A DNA stretch of 64,000 nucleotides from positions 1-64,000 of the forward strand of contig NC_009669.1 in NCBI RefSeq assembly GCF_000017405.1, written 5' to 3'. Every line of letters begins with the position of its first letter. The stretch's first letter is position 1. Below, piece after piece: positions 8,912 through 17,959 of this stretch. Under the pieces are notes generated by a model, which worked only from the letters and a program-made list of their open reading frames with translations, ran no database searches and was not told where the DNA came from. The position numbers and the translations under genes are program-made. The DNA comes from Brucella anthropi ATCC 49188. Lineage in GTDB: Bacteria; Pseudomonadota; Alphaproteobacteria; Rhizobiales; Rhizobiaceae.

Positions 8912-11806
8912 ATGGCAAACGGAGCTTGCGATATTTGCGGTCGCCCGGCGACGGCGCGCGTGCGCGCCTCGGTGAACGGCAAAGTTCAGAACATGGAGCT
9001 GTGCGATCAGCACTACCGCGAAATGGTGCGCCGGTCGGGCCGCAGCGCATCGCCGCTGGAGTCCCTGTTCGGACGACATTCCCTTTTGGACGAATTCTTC
9101 GGCGATAGCGGGTTCGGCAGCCTGTTCAGCGACAGCCCGCTGCGGGGTGGTGCACTGGGCGCCACGGGCGCGGGTGAGGACGACGTCGTGGATGCCACCT
9201 TCGGGGAGGAAACGCCGCGCCGCGGATCGCGGCGCGGCGGCGGACGCACCATCGCCGACCGGCTGAGCGAACAGGGCAACAAGCTGCTGCAGGATGCAGC
9301 ACAGAAGGCCGGGGAATTCGGGCGCAGCGAGGTCGATACCGAACATCTGCTTCTGGCATTGACCTCGTCTGACGTCGTCAAGACGATCCTGGAACAGTTC
9401 AAGGTCGATGTGGACGATCTGCGCCGCCAGATCGAGAAGGAGGCGAAGCGTGGAGACGCCAAGACGGACGGCGAAATCGGCGTAAGCCCTCGCCTGAAGG
9501 ACGCGCTGAACCGGGCCTTCATCGCCTCGAACGAACTCGGCCATTCCTATGTCGGTCCCGAGCACCTTCTGATCGGACTTGCCGAGGAAGGTGAAGGCCT
9601 GGCCGCGGCGATGCTGCGCAAGCTGGGGTTGACGCCGCAGGCGCTGCGTCAGCAGGTGACGAAGGTGGTCGGCAAGGGAGCCGAGGAAGGCCGCGTCGAG
9701 ACTCCGTCGAACACCCCCGATCTCGACCAGTTCAGCCGTGACCTGACGAAACTCGCCCGCGAGGGCAAGCTCGATCCCGTCATCGGCCGCGCCCGCGAGA
9801 TCGAGACGACGATCGAAGTGCTGGCCCGCCGGAAAAAGAACAACCCGGTGCTGATCGGCGAGCCCGGCGTGGGCAAGACCGCCATCGTCGAGGGACTTGC
9901 ACAACGGATCGTCGCGGGCGAAGTGCCCGAGGCGCTGCGCGACAAGCGGCTGGTCGAGCTCAACATCAACTCGATGGTGGCCGGGTCGAAGTATCGCGGC
10001 GAGTTCGAGGAGCGGGTGCAGAAGATCCTCAAGGAGATCACCGAGGAGAAGGACAGCCTGATCCTGTTCATCGACGAGATGCACACCATCGTCGGCGCCG
10101 GCCAGGGCGGCGGCGAAGGTGGTCTCGACATCGCCAACACCTTCAAGCCGGCGCTGGCGCGGGGCGAGCTGAACCTGATCGGCGCGACGACGCTCAACGA
10201 GTACCAGAAATACATCGAGAAGGACGCGGCGCTCGAGCGACGGTTCCAGCCGGTTTATGTGGACGAGCCCACGGTCGCACAGACGATCATGATTCTGCGC
10301 GGGCTGCGCGACACGCTCGAAAGCCACCACAAGGTGACGATCACCGACGAGGCGATCATCGCCGCCGCGGAGCTTTCGGATCGCTATATCACCGGTCGCT
10401 TCATGCCCGACAAGGCGATCGACCTGATCGACCAGGCCGCGGCGCGGGTGAAGATCTCGGCCACTGCTCGGCCCGTGGACGTGCAGGAACTCGAAGCCGA
10501 GGTCGCGCAGATCAAGCGCGAGCAGGACTATGCCGCAGCCCGCAAGCAATTCGACCGAGCAGCAGAACTGAAGAAGGAGCTGGAGCAGAAGCAGAAGGAG
10601 CTCGACGAGCTTCTGGAGATCTGGAAGCGCGATCAGGCTTCGGCGACCGCCGAGGTGCGCGCCGATCATGTCGCGCAGATCGTCTCGAAGATCACCGGCG
10701 TTCCGGTCACTGAGCTGACCACCGAGGAGAAAGACAAGCTCCTCAAGCTCGAGGAGAAGCTGCACGAGCGCGTCATCGGCCAGGAAGAGGCCATCCGCGC
10801 CGTGGCGGATGCGGTGCGCCTGGCGCGCGCAGGACTGCGCGAGGGACGCGGCCCGACCGCGACATTCCTCTTCCTCGGGCCGACCGGGGTTGGCAAGACG
10901 GAACTGGCCAAGACGCTCGCCGAAGTAATCTTTGGCGATCAGGACGCAATCATCCGCATCGACATGTCGGAGTATGGCGAGCGCCACTCGGTCGCCCGGC
11001 TGGTGGGCGCGCCTCCCGGCTACGTCGGATACGACGAAGGCGGGCAACTGACCGAGAAGGTGCGCCGTCGGCCCTACTCGGTCGTGCTGCTCGACGAGAT
11101 CGAGAAGGCGCACCCGGATGTCTACAACATTCTGTTGCAGGTGTTCGACGACGGTCGGCTGACCGACGGCAAGGGGCGCGTGGTGGACTTCACCAACACC
11201 ATCATCATCGCCACGTCGAACCTCGGTTCGGACATCATCCAGCGCAACCTCACGAAACGCGGCAGCAGTGAGTTCGACGAGGCCAAGCAGAAGTCCGAGC
11301 TGATGGAGGTGTTGCGCGGTCATTTCCGGCCAGAGTTCATCAACCGGATCGACGAGATCATCGTCTTCCACTCGCTGAACCAGTCGGAAATCCGCCAGAT
11401 CGTCGAGTTGCAGCTCAACCGGGTGAAGCGGACCGCCCTTACCCAGGGCGTCGAACTCGAACTCGATGTGAGCGTCGTGGATCACTTCGGCGCGGTCGGC
11501 TTCCGTCCCGAATTCGGTGCCCGCGAGCTACGCCGGCTGATCCGGTCGCAGTTGGAGACCGAGTTGGCCCGCGAGATGCTCTCCGGGCGGATCGAGGATG
11601 GTGACAAGGTCCGCGTCGCCTGGTCGGAAGACGAACAGAGGGTCGTGTTCGAAAAGATCGTAAAGGACATTGGTGACGACAGCCCGGACGATCAGGCCAA
11701 GGCCGGGATCGAGGAGCCCAGCGAAGTTGCCGAAAACAAGACGGACGTTCCGAAGCCCAGCGTTGGGGATGAGGTGCAGTCCAAGGACGACAAGTCCGCC
11801 GAGTGA
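8912..11806 (+). CDS. clpK: ClpK/ClpG-type AAA+ disaggregase
   Basis: A 964-aa double-ring AAA+ disaggregase, the hallmark gene of heat-resistance islands. The N-terminus is ClpK-specific: a Cys-rich zinc-finger-like segment (CDICGRPA, later ELCDQHY) and an Arg/Gly-rich linker before the ClpN repeats (residues about 120-260). AAA-1 has Walker A GEPGVGKT near 315. The middle domain is a short coiled coil (about 505-570). AAA-2 has Walker A GPTGVGKT near 655. An acidic tail ([19 protein letters not shown]) ends the protein. I see no ClpP-binding IGF/L loop, consistent with an autonomous disaggregase. The large minus-strand frame across this gene is a GC-driven shadow. Confidence 0.95.
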   Translation: MANGACDICGRPATARVRASVNGKVQNMELCDQHYREMVRRSGRSASPLESLFGRHSLLDEFFGDSGFGSLFSDSPLRGGALGATGAGEDDVVDATFGEETPRRGSRRGGGRTIADRLSEQGNKLLQDAAQKAGEFGRSEVDTEHLLLALTSSDVVKTILEQFKVDVDDLRRQIEKEAKRGDAKTDGEIGVSPRLKDALNRAFIASNELGHSYVGPEHLLIGLAEEGEGLAAAMLRKLGLTPQALRQQVTKVVGKGAEEGRVETPSNTPDLDQFSRDLTKLAREGKLDPVIGRAREIETTIEVLARRKKNNPVLIGEPGVGKTAIVEGLAQRIVAGEVPEALRDKRLVELNINSMVAGSKYRGEFEERVQKILKEITEEKDSLILFIDEMHTIVGAGQGGGEGGLDIANTFKPALARGELNLIGATTLNEYQKYIEKDAALERRFQPVYVDEPTVAQTIMILRGLRDTLESHHKVTITDEAIIAAAELSDRYITGRFMPDKAIDLIDQAAARVKISATARPVDVQELEAEVAQIKREQDYAAARKQFDRAAELKKELEQKQKELDELLEIWKRDQASATAEVRADHVAQIVSKITGVPVTELTTEEKDKLLKLEEKLHERVIGQEEAIRAVADAVRLARAGLREGRGPTATFLFLGPTGVGKTELAKTLAEVIFGDQDAIIRIDMSEYGERHSVARLVGAPPGYVGYDEGGQLTEKVRRRPYSVVLLDEIEKAHPDVYNILLQVFDDGRLTDGKGRVVDFTNTIIIATSNLGSDIIQRNLTKRGSSEFDEAKQKSELMEVLRGHFRPEFINRIDEIIVFHSLNQSEIRQIVELQLNRVKRTALTQGVELELDVSVVDHFGAVGFRPEFGARELRRLIRSQLETELAREMLSGRIEDGDKVRVAWSEDEQRVVFEKIVKDIGDDSPDDQAKAGIEEPSEVAENKTDVPKPSVGDEVQSKDDKSAE

Positions 11807-11883
11807 CAGCGCAAAAGACTGGCCCGGCGCGATATCGGTCGCGCCGGACCATCTCTTCGGAGAGTTATAGGAAGGTCCACGGC

Positions 11884-13056
11884 ATGAACGTCATTAGATC
11901 ATTCCGCAATCTCGACCGGCACGGCCAACAGCGCGCGCCTGAGGTCATCGAGGAAGAATTGCGGCAACTTGAACCGCACCTTGCGCGCTTTCGCGAGGAT
12001 CTGGTCCGGCTCGAAGTCGTTGCCTCGCAGACGAGGGGCAAGAAGCGCATCAAAGTCAGCCTGCGCCTGCAACTGCCGTCGGGCGTGATCGCGGCGCGGG
12101 AAGAGGGATTCGAGATCGAGCCTGTCCTGCGCAAGGCCTTTGCCGACCTGCGCCACCAGGTCGATCGGCATGTGGCGCGCCTCAAGCACGAGCCTGAATA
12201 CAAGCGTCCCGCCCGCCGGCGCCGGATCGGCGCCCCGCTGCCGCCCGCGCGGGATGCGGCGGAAGCGGACCGGCGCCAACTCTTCTTCGACCTGATCGAG
12301 GATCATCTCGATACGGTCTACGATACAGTCAGGCGCGAGTTGACCTATCTCGAGTGTAGCGGGTCTGTGCCGGCTGGCTACCTGAGCGTTGGCGATATCG
12401 TCGATGCGACGATCCTCAACGGGCTCAACCGCTTCGAGCGGCGGCCGACCGAATTCTCCGTCCGGGACTGGCTGACGCAGCTGGCCTTCGAGACCGTCGA
12501 GGCCGAGGCGCAGGCTGCGCGCCGCGCGGTGCCCGAGGATGCCGCCTCCATCGAGGCGGAACCCGAGGCCCCGGCGGAGGATCCGACCGAGGCGGATCAG
12601 GCGATGTTCGAGTTCTACCAGCCCGACGAAGTGCTGATGCTGGAGGACCTCATCGCCGACGACGGCGGCACAGACCCCGAGACCGAAGTGGATCGTCATG
12701 ATATCGCCATGGCACTGCACCGGGCTATCGCAGATCTTGCTCCGGTCGAGCGCCGCGTCCTGTATCGGATGTACCTGGAAGACGCCACGATCGCGGAGAC
12801 GGCGCACCTCCTGGGTCTCACTGAGGCGGAAGTGTTGAAGATTGCAGAGAACGCGGCGGAGACACTGCGCGGCACGCTGGTCGAAGCCGGGTTGATCGGC
12901 GAGGCATCGGGGCGCGCGCCCGTGGAAAGGGAAATTGCCCGGACGCAGTGTCTGCCTCAACCGGTCGAGGACCGCCGCCGCGTGGCGGCCGCCCTGGCCG
13001 GCGCGGAGACAATCGGCACTACTGAGTTGAAACCTGAACAGGAGATGGACCAATGA
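11884..13056 (+). CDS. HPF/RaiA-like N-terminus fused to sigma-70-like domain
   Basis: A 390-aa protein starting at MNVIRSFRNLD after the ribosome-binding sequence AGGAAGG. Residues about 15-105 resemble an S30AE/HPF ribosome-hibernation domain (EEELRQLEPHLARFREDLVRL, KVSLRLQLPSG, then LRKAFADLRHQVDRHVARLK). A basic hinge (KRPARRRRIG) follows. Residues about 125-225 look like a degenerate sigma region 2 (LFFDLIEDHLDTVYDTVRREL). Residues about 275-345 form a region-4-like helix-turn-helix (LAPVERRVLYRMYLEDATIAETAHLLGLTEAEV). It lies between clpK and hdeD; its stop overlaps the hdeD start (ATGA). A joint role in stalling ribosomes and redirecting transcription is plausible but inferred. It could equally be a ribosome-associated protein with a relic sigma fold. 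Confidence 0.7.
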   Translation: MNVIRSFRNLDRHGQQRAPEVIEEELRQLEPHLARFREDLVRLEVVASQTRGKKRIKVSLRLQLPSGVIAAREEGFEIEPVLRKAFADLRHQVDRHVARLKHEPEYKRPARRRRIGAPLPPARDAAEADRRQLFFDLIEDHLDTVYDTVRRELTYLECSGSVPAGYLSVGDIVDATILNGLNRFERRPTEFSVRDWLTQLAFETVEAEAQAARRAVPEDAASIEAEPEAPAEDPTEADQAMFEFYQPDEVLMLEDLIADDGGTDPETEVDRHDIAMALHRAIADLAPVERRVLYRMYLEDATIAETAHLLGLTEAEVLKIAENAAETLRGTLVEAGLIGEASGRAPVEREIARTQCLPQPVEDRRRVAAALAGAETIGTTELKPEQEMDQ

Positions 13057-13700
13057 CGACAACCTCTGCAAAGCAATCCGACACGATGCAGGACATGCTG
13101 GGCAGCCTGTCCGGGAACTGGTGGCTGTTCGTGCTGCGCGGTGTCCTGGCGCTGGTGATCGCGGTTCTCGCCTTCCTCATGCCTGCGGAGTCGCTGCTTG
13201 CTCTGACGCTGGTCTTCGGCGCTTTCGCCTTCGCCGATGGCGTGTTCGGCCTCGTCGCCGCCGTCCGCAACATCCGCGGGGGCGATCGCTGGGGCTGGCT
13301 GATGTTCAGCGGCATTCTGGGCATCGCCACGGGCGTCGTCGTGGTTGTCTCGCCTTTTGTCGCGACGCTTGTGCTTGCGACATTCCTCTGGGCCAGCATC
13401 GCATTCTGGTCCGTGTTCTCGGGTGCCCTCGAGATCGCGGCAGCGATCCGCCTGCGAAAGGAAATCAACGGCGAAATCTGGCTGATCCTGAGCGGCCTTC
13501 TCTCGGTCGTTCTCGGTGTCGTCGTGACCTGGATGCTGCTGACGCGCCCGGTCGAAAGCTTCCTCGCGCTCGGCTGGCTGATCGGCTTCTACGCCGCGGT
13601 CTTCGGGGGGATGATGATCCTCCTCGGGCTACGGCTTCGCAAGGGGGATCGTTCGGACGGTGCGGCCTTCGATAACGCTCCCCCATCGGCAAAGGCGTGA
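13053..13700 (+). CDS. hdeD: HdeD-family acid-resistance membrane protein
   Basis: A 215-aa polytopic inner-membrane protein of the HdeD/DUF308 family. About six hydrophobic helices alternate with short loops, in the typical tandem pattern (WWLFVLRGVLALVIAVLAFLMP, then WLMFSGILGIATGVVVVVSP, then WLILSGLLSVVLGVVVTWML). HdeD protects against acid at high density in enterobacteria and is a constant member of tLST islands. Its start overlaps the preceding stop by 4 bp, and its own stop overlaps the next start, so it sits in a translationally coupled string. Confidence 0.9.
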   Translation: MTTTSAKQSDTMQDMLGSLSGNWWLFVLRGVLALVIAVLAFLMPAESLLALTLVFGAFAFADGVFGLVAAVRNIRGGDRWGWLMFSGILGIATGVVVVVSPFVATLVLATFLWASIAFWSVFSGALEIAAAIRLRKEINGEIWLILSGLLSVVLGVVVTWMLLTRPVESFLALGWLIGFYAAVFGGMMILLGLRLRKGDRSDGAAFDNAPPSAKA

Positions 13701-13912
13701 GGTGCCCTGTGGTGGATGACGGGCGACTTGCCGGCGAGGAGGACGATTTCACCCGATGGGACGAAACGATCTTCGACCGTTGCCTGAGCACCGGCTTCAA
13801 TCCGTTCGGCAGCGGTCCGACGCCAATCTTCCTGCGGCACCGGGACGCAGAGGCGCCGGACGCCGATGCAAAGCCGTGCATGCCACCTGACACCGAAAAT
13901 GCGAGGTGCTGA
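13697..13912 (+). CDS. Small acidic hypothetical protein (71 aa)
   Basis: A 71-aa frame beginning with GTG inside the hdeD stop (GTGA overlap) and ending in TGATG with the next start. It is rich in Asp, Glu and Pro and has no membrane segment or known domain; a WDETIFDRC stretch is the only compact region. The double overlap argues it is translated as part of the operon. A frame kept open merely by high GC remains possible. I do not recognise it. Confidence 0.45.
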   Translation: MRCPVVDDGRLAGEEDDFTRWDETIFDRCLSTGFNPFGSGPTPIFLRHRDAEAPDADAKPCMPPDTENARC

Positions 13913-14532
13913 TGTCGAACCGCCTGCCTGACTTGGCATTTGCTGCTGCGGCCGCTGCCTTGGGCATCGGCATCGTTTTCGTTTTTCGTTCGATGTATCT
14001 TGCCGAAGACATACTGCCTTTCGCGCAGGAGATGACGCTCATCTTCCTCGGCGCTGTCGTGACGATCATTCTGACCGCGGCGCTTCTCAATCGCCAGACC
14101 GATCTCGAGCTTCGCAAGGAAGGAAGGGTCATCATCCTCCAGCAGCAATGCGACATTTACATGGCTTGTATCGAGAAGGTCGCGGAGATCGTCGAGACCG
14201 CAAGGCACGACGAGAAGCTGATCGATGAACTGCGTGTTCTCAGCCACAAGCTGGCTGTGGTCGCGAGTGCAGGGGTCGTGTCCAGCTTCGAGCAGGTACT
14301 GGAGAGCTTGCAATCCGGGTTTGCCGACGGCGCGCTCTCGGACGCAGACGGAGAAAGTGTAATGACTGCCGTCGCTGATCTCACAATAGCGATGCGGTCG
14401 GACGTCTTACACACTGCAGCCTTTCCATCGCAGAGCATCGAACACGCCGTTCGCCTGAATTCGAGACGAATGGAAAAACTCGACGATCTCGAACGTCACA
14501 TTCTCGCATCAACCGACACCCAGGAGAGCTGA
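13912..14532 (+). CDS. Membrane-anchored coiled-coil hypothetical protein in the stress operon
   Basis: A 206-aa protein starting at MSNRLPDLAFAAA, within TGATG at the previous stop. Two N-terminal membrane helices (about residues 7-27 and 36-55, the latter EMTLIFLGAVVTIILTAALL) precede a long helical cytoplasmic part with coiled-coil character (residues about 60-200). No catalytic motif is visible. A two-TM plus helical layout suggests a membrane-associated sensor or scaffold; that is inference. The NDUFS4-like gene starts 1 bp after its stop. Not recognised as a named family. Confidence 0.7.
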   Translation: MSNRLPDLAFAAAAAALGIGIVFVFRSMYLAEDILPFAQEMTLIFLGAVVTIILTAALLNRQTDLELRKEGRVIILQQQCDIYMACIEKVAEIVETARHDEKLIDELRVLSHKLAVVASAGVVSSFEQVLESLQSGFADGALSDADGESVMTAVADLTIAMRSDVLHTAAFPSQSIEHAVRLNSRRMEKLDDLERHILASTDTQES

Positions 14533-14533
14533 C

Positions 14534-15097
14534 ATGCGCGGTCACAATCGCCCACCATTCCCGCCGAAGATACCCGGGACCAACATGAGATCATGGGACG
14601 TTCCGACCGCGATCATTTACCGGCCGGCACGTTCCGCGATGACATCGGCGCCGCGGCCCAACTACTGGATACTGGAATTCGAGCCGTCGCGCCCGCCCCA
14701 CATCGAGCCGCTGATGGGATACACGTCCAGCGGCGATCCCTATCGTCCGATCCGGCTGAAGTTTCCGGATCGCGACAGCGCCGTGGACTTCGCAGAGCGG
14801 CAGGACTGGCATTATGTCGTGCGCGAGGACGCTGGGGGAGCCCGGATGGCGAACCCTTGGGCGGGTGAGACGCGCCACCGGCTGCACAGGGGCGTCGATG
14901 CCCCGGGAGCATTCCGGGTCCCGTTCCGCCCCGATCGCCGCCTCTCAAGAGGCGTCCAGCATGAGAGCACGGCCGACCCGTCTACCAGCGACAGGGAGAG
15001 TTTCGATCCGGTCCTCGAAGCCTCGCTCGAATCCTTCCCCGCCTCTGATCCTCCGGCGTGGACGGGTGTGACAATTGCAAGAAAGACGACGGGATGA
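14534..15097 (+). CDS. NDUFS4-like (ETC complex I subunit) protein, 3' end altered by IS3
   Basis: A frame of 187 aa. Residues about 20-105 match the NDUFS4/ETC_C1 domain of the 18-kDa complex I accessory subunit: [22 protein letters not shown], the core [24 protein letters not shown] and [15 protein letters not shown] second part carries [20 protein letters not shown], a motif I know from small unrelated alphaproteobacterial proteins. The last residues (ARKTTG) come from the adjoining IS3 remnant, so the original 3' end is lost, though perhaps by only a few codons. A complex I accessory factor in a heat-resistance operon suggests protection of respiration under stress. The start is ATG 1 bp after the preceding stop. 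Confidence 0.75.
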   Translation: MRGHNRPPFPPKIPGTNMRSWDVPTAIIYRPARSAMTSAPRPNYWILEFEPSRPPHIEPLMGYTSSGDPYRPIRLKFPDRDSAVDFAERQDWHYVVREDAGGARMANPWAGETRHRLHRGVDAPGAFRVPFRPDRRLSRGVQHESTADPSTSDRESFDPVLEASLESFPASDPPAWTGVTIARKTTG

Positions 15098-15801
15098 CGG
15101 CCAGCTACATGCGCTCGATCTACCGGCTCTACCGCGAGGAGGGCCTGACGGTGCGCAAGCGCCGGGCGCGGCGACGCGCGGTGGGCACGCGGGCGCCGAT
15201 CCTGGTCGAGGCAAGGGCGAACGCGCGCTGGTCGCTGGACTTCGTGCACGATCAGTTCGCCTGCGGGCGGCGCTTCCGTGTGCTCAACATCGTCGATGAC
15301 GTGACGCGCGAATGCCTGGCAGCGATCCCGGACACGTCGATCTCCGGTCGCCGCGTTGCTCGTGAGCTGACGGACCTGATCTCCCGACGCGGCAAGCCGG
15401 GCATGATCGTCTCCGACCACGGCACGGAGTTCACCTCGAACGCGATCCTCGCCTGGTCGAAGGATCATCGCGTCGAGTGGCACTACATCGCGCCCGGAAA
15501 GCCCATGCAGAATGGCTACGTCGAGAGCTTCAACGGCCGGATGCGCGATGAGCTCTTGAACGAGAGCCTGTTCTTCGGCCTCGACCACGCCCGCAGCGCC
15601 ATCGCCGAATGGAGGCAGGACTTCAACACCGCGAGACCGCACTCCTCGCTCCGATACCAGACCCCGGCGGCCTTCGCCGGAACCCTTACCGCAACCGGCT
15701 CCGACGCTTCGCTCGATAAGGGCTTCGCGTCTCCGCCCGTTGCTCAACCCGCGCCCAACGGCGTAACAGAAACGGTCGAGACTCTAATCGCCGCTGGATG
15801 A
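15071..15801 (+). pseudogene. IS3-family transposase OrfB, 5'-truncated
   Basis: About 240 codons of an IS3-family OrfB. They begin inside the HTH_21 region ([17 protein letters not shown]) and run through the rve integrase core with D (WSLDFVHDQ), D (IVSDHGTEF) and E ([15 protein letters not shown]) present. OrfA and the first third of OrfB are missing, so the element cannot move by itself. The fragment lies between the NDUFS4-like gene and the surviving 3' end of an sHsp gene, showing that insertion and deletion removed the DNA between them. Confidence 0.88.
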
Positions 15802-15814
15802 AAGTTCAGTGGCA

Positions 15815-15958
15815 GGTCACTTTGTGCGCAACTTTGTCTTGCCTGACAACGTTGATTCGACCAAGGTGACGGCTTCGATGAAAGACGGCGCGCTGGAAGT
15901 GCGGCTTGTCAAGGCCGAGCAAGCCAAACCGAAACAGATTGAAATCTCAGTCAACTAA
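15815..15958 (+). pseudogene. 3' remnant of a fourth Hsp20 gene
   Basis: A 48-codon open stretch translating to GHFVRNFVLPDNVDSTKV, then ASMKDGALEVRLVKAEQ, and ending IEISVN-stop. This is the C-terminal third of an alpha-crystallin domain, with the A-x-x-x-x-G-x-L signature and beta strand 9. It has no start codon and abuts the IS3 remnant. In tLST islands an sHsp gene commonly precedes yfdX, so this is very likely the original sHsp of that position, destroyed by the IS3 insertion and deletion. Confidence 0.85.
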
Positions 15959-15980
15959 CTTTAATTAGGAGCCCAAGATC

Positions 15981-16895
15981 ATGAATATCAAACAGCCCCA
16001 ATCAACCTTCTCCGCACTTGCCCTGGCGGTCGTCGTCGGACTTAGCGGACCGGCTCAGGCCCAATCGGCGGCAGGTTCTAGCCCAGGTGCTGCAGCACCC
16101 TCTGCCGCATCCAAGGCGGCGCAGCCACAGGTAGATGACAAGGCCGCCCGGGAAGCCGAAAAAAAGCGTGCTGAGCTCACTCAGGACGCCATCACGGCGC
16201 TCACCAAGAGCCAGGAGGCTTTGACACTCCTTGATGCAAAGAAGACCAAGGAGGCGCTCGCTGCGCTGGAACTGGCCAGCGGAAAGCTGGAACTGGTATT
16301 GGCACGCGACGCCAAACTTGCTTTGGCGCCGGTCGATGTACGCGTCATCACCCACGATATCCACGCCAACGTGGAAACGGTGAAGAAAGCGGTCGAGTTG
16401 TCTCGGGAGTTGTTGGGTGATGGCGAGGTGCAAAAGGCCCGGCCCATCGTCGCCAATCTGGCCAGCGAAATCGTGATCGAAACCGACAACCTGCCGATGG
16501 CAACGTACCCGGCAGCGATCAAGTCGGCCGTACGGCTCATCGACAGCGGCAAGATCGACGACGCCAAGGCGGAACTCGCCCGAGCACTGAACACGCTGGT
16601 GGTGACCTCGGTCGCCTTTCCTCTGCCCGTGCTACGGGCTGAAGCCGCGATGGCAAAAGCTGAAAAGCTGGCCGAGGCCGACAAGCGCGATGCCAAGCAG
16701 AACGAGGAGCTCAGCACCTTGCTGTCGTCCGTGCGCACGGAGATCGAGATGGCGCAGATCCTGGGTTATGGCAAGAAGGCGGATTTCAAACCCATCTTCG
16801 ATCAGGTGAAGTCCATTGAGCAAAAGTCGGCTGGTGGCAAAAGCGGCAAGGGATGGTTCGACGAGTTGAAGACGCGCCTCCAAAAGCTGTTTTGA
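15981..16895 (+). CDS. yfdX1: YfdX-family protein 1 (exported)
   Basis: A 304-aa YfdX protein with a signal peptide (MNIKQPQSTFSALALAVVVGLSGPAQAQ, cleavage after AQA) and an Ala/Pro-rich spacer. A helical YfdX domain follows from about residue 55 (ALTKSQEALTLLDAKKTKEALAALELASGKLELVL, LAPVDVRVI, VETVKKAVELSRELLGDGEVQKARPIVANLASEIVI), ending WFDELKTRLQKLF. YfdX proteins are linked to acid and antimicrobial resistance in enterobacteria, and paired copies are typical of tLST. It is 22 bp downstream of the sHsp remnant and upstream of a second copy. Transcription that once came from the sHsp side now has to come through the IS3 remnant. Confidence 0.92.
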   Translation: MNIKQPQSTFSALALAVVVGLSGPAQAQSAAGSSPGAAAPSAASKAAQPQVDDKAAREAEKKRAELTQDAITALTKSQEALTLLDAKKTKEALAALELASGKLELVLARDAKLALAPVDVRVITHDIHANVETVKKAVELSRELLGDGEVQKARPIVANLASEIVIETDNLPMATYPAAIKSAVRLIDSGKIDDAKAELARALNTLVVTSVAFPLPVLRAEAAMAKAEKLAEADKRDAKQNEELSTLLSSVRTEIEMAQILGYGKKADFKPIFDQVKSIEQKSAGGKSGKGWFDELKTRLQKLF

Positions 16896-16997
16896 GGTGA
16901 TGAAGGGGCCGACTGTTCGGTCGGTCAGTCTCGCGATGTTCGCAGTCAGCCCCAATAGATTCGCCTATTTTCACTAACTCATACGAGGCATATCACC

Positions 16998-17885
16998 ATG
17001 AATGAGCAAACATCGAATCCCAATGCGACGAACAAAGAAATAAACGAACAGGCCGCGGTAAGCAGCCTTCCTGTCAGTCCAGAGGCCAAGCCTGAAGTCG
17101 TCACGGAGGTACAGCCTGAGGTTCAGAAGGAAACGGGCTCGCAGGCGGCAGACAAACGTAAACAAGTCCTCGATGAGGCCGTCTCGGCCTTGGCGCTGAC
17201 CAAATCAGCGCTGGCCGCACTTGACGGCAAGGACGCTGCACGCGCATTGGCAATGCTGGCCGAAGTGACTGGAAAGCTGGAGCTGATTGTTGCGCGCGAA
17301 CCCACGCTTGCCCTGGCCCCCGTTGATGTGCGCACCATCGTGCACGACTTGTTCGCCAACACGGAAACCATTGAGGCGATGACCGACGAGGCGCTGGATG
17401 CCCTCAAACATGGCGAGGTGCAACAGGCACGTCACGTGCTGGCTTTGCTGGCCAGTGAAATCGTGATCGCGGTCACCAACATCCCTCTGGCGTCCTATCC
17501 CGCAGCCGTGAAGTCAGTCGTGCCGCTGATCGATCAGGGCAAGATTGAAGAAGCCAAAGCCGCGCTGCAGGCAGCGCTCAGCACGCTGGTCGAGACGCGC
17601 AGCGTGCATCCGCTGCCCGCCCTGCGCGCCAGGCTGCTCCTGAAGCGCGCCGAGACCTTGGTAGAAGATAGTCAGCGGAGCGAAGCGTCCAATGAGCGCC
17701 TGGAGACATTCTTGAACGAAGCGCGGCAGCAGTTGGAAATGGCAGAACTGCTGGGCTATGGAAAGAAGAAGGACTTTGAGCCCCTGTATGCTGAACTCAG
17801 GAAAGTCAAGCAAAAGACGGCTGGGGGAGGCGGCGGAAAAGGCTGGCTCGATGAAATCAAGGCAAAGCTGTCCAAGTTGTTCTGA
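16998..17885 (+). CDS. yfdX2: YfdX-family protein 2 (no signal peptide)
   Basis: A 295-aa paralogue of the preceding protein. The YfdX domain spans about residues 55-295 with matching landmarks (ALTKSALAALDGKDAARALAMLAEVTGKLELIV, LAPVDVRTIVHDLFAN, ALDALKHGEVQQARHVLALLASEIVI, GGKGWLDEIKAKLSKLF). The N-terminus is hydrophilic and acidic with no signal peptide, so it is predicted cytoplasmic while YfdX1 is periplasmic. A perfect terminator hairpin follows 20 bp downstream, marking the end of this transcript. Confidence 0.92.
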   Translation: MNEQTSNPNATNKEINEQAAVSSLPVSPEAKPEVVTEVQPEVQKETGSQAADKRKQVLDEAVSALALTKSALAALDGKDAARALAMLAEVTGKLELIVAREPTLALAPVDVRTIVHDLFANTETIEAMTDEALDALKHGEVQQARHVLALLASEIVIAVTNIPLASYPAAVKSVVPLIDQGKIEEAKAALQAALSTLVETRSVHPLPALRARLLLKRAETLVEDSQRSEASNERLETFLNEARQQLEMAELLGYGKKKDFEPLYAELRKVKQKTAGGGGGKGWLDEIKAKLSKLF

Positions 17886-17905
17886 AACCGCTGGATAGGG
17901 CGTAA

Positions 17906-17926
17906 GAGGGGCGCGTCGCGCCCCTC
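17906..17926 (+). terminator. Hairpin terminator after yfdX2
   Basis: GAGGGGCGC-GTC-GCGCCCCTC is a perfect 9-bp GC-rich stem with a 3-nt loop, 20 bp after the yfdX2 stop, followed by ACTTTGCTC. The U-tract is weak, but strength and position fit an intrinsic terminator. Confidence 0.7.
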
Positions 17927-17959
17927 ACTTTGCTCAAGAGTGTATGCTTTTTCACCCCA

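Noticed and set aside
7892..11485. A 1197-codon open frame on the minus strand opposite ftsH and clpK
   Set aside because: It lies antisense to two genes with full sets of family motifs, and its composition (Asp/His/Arg/Leu-rich, no domains) is what high-GC third positions produce on the opposite strand.
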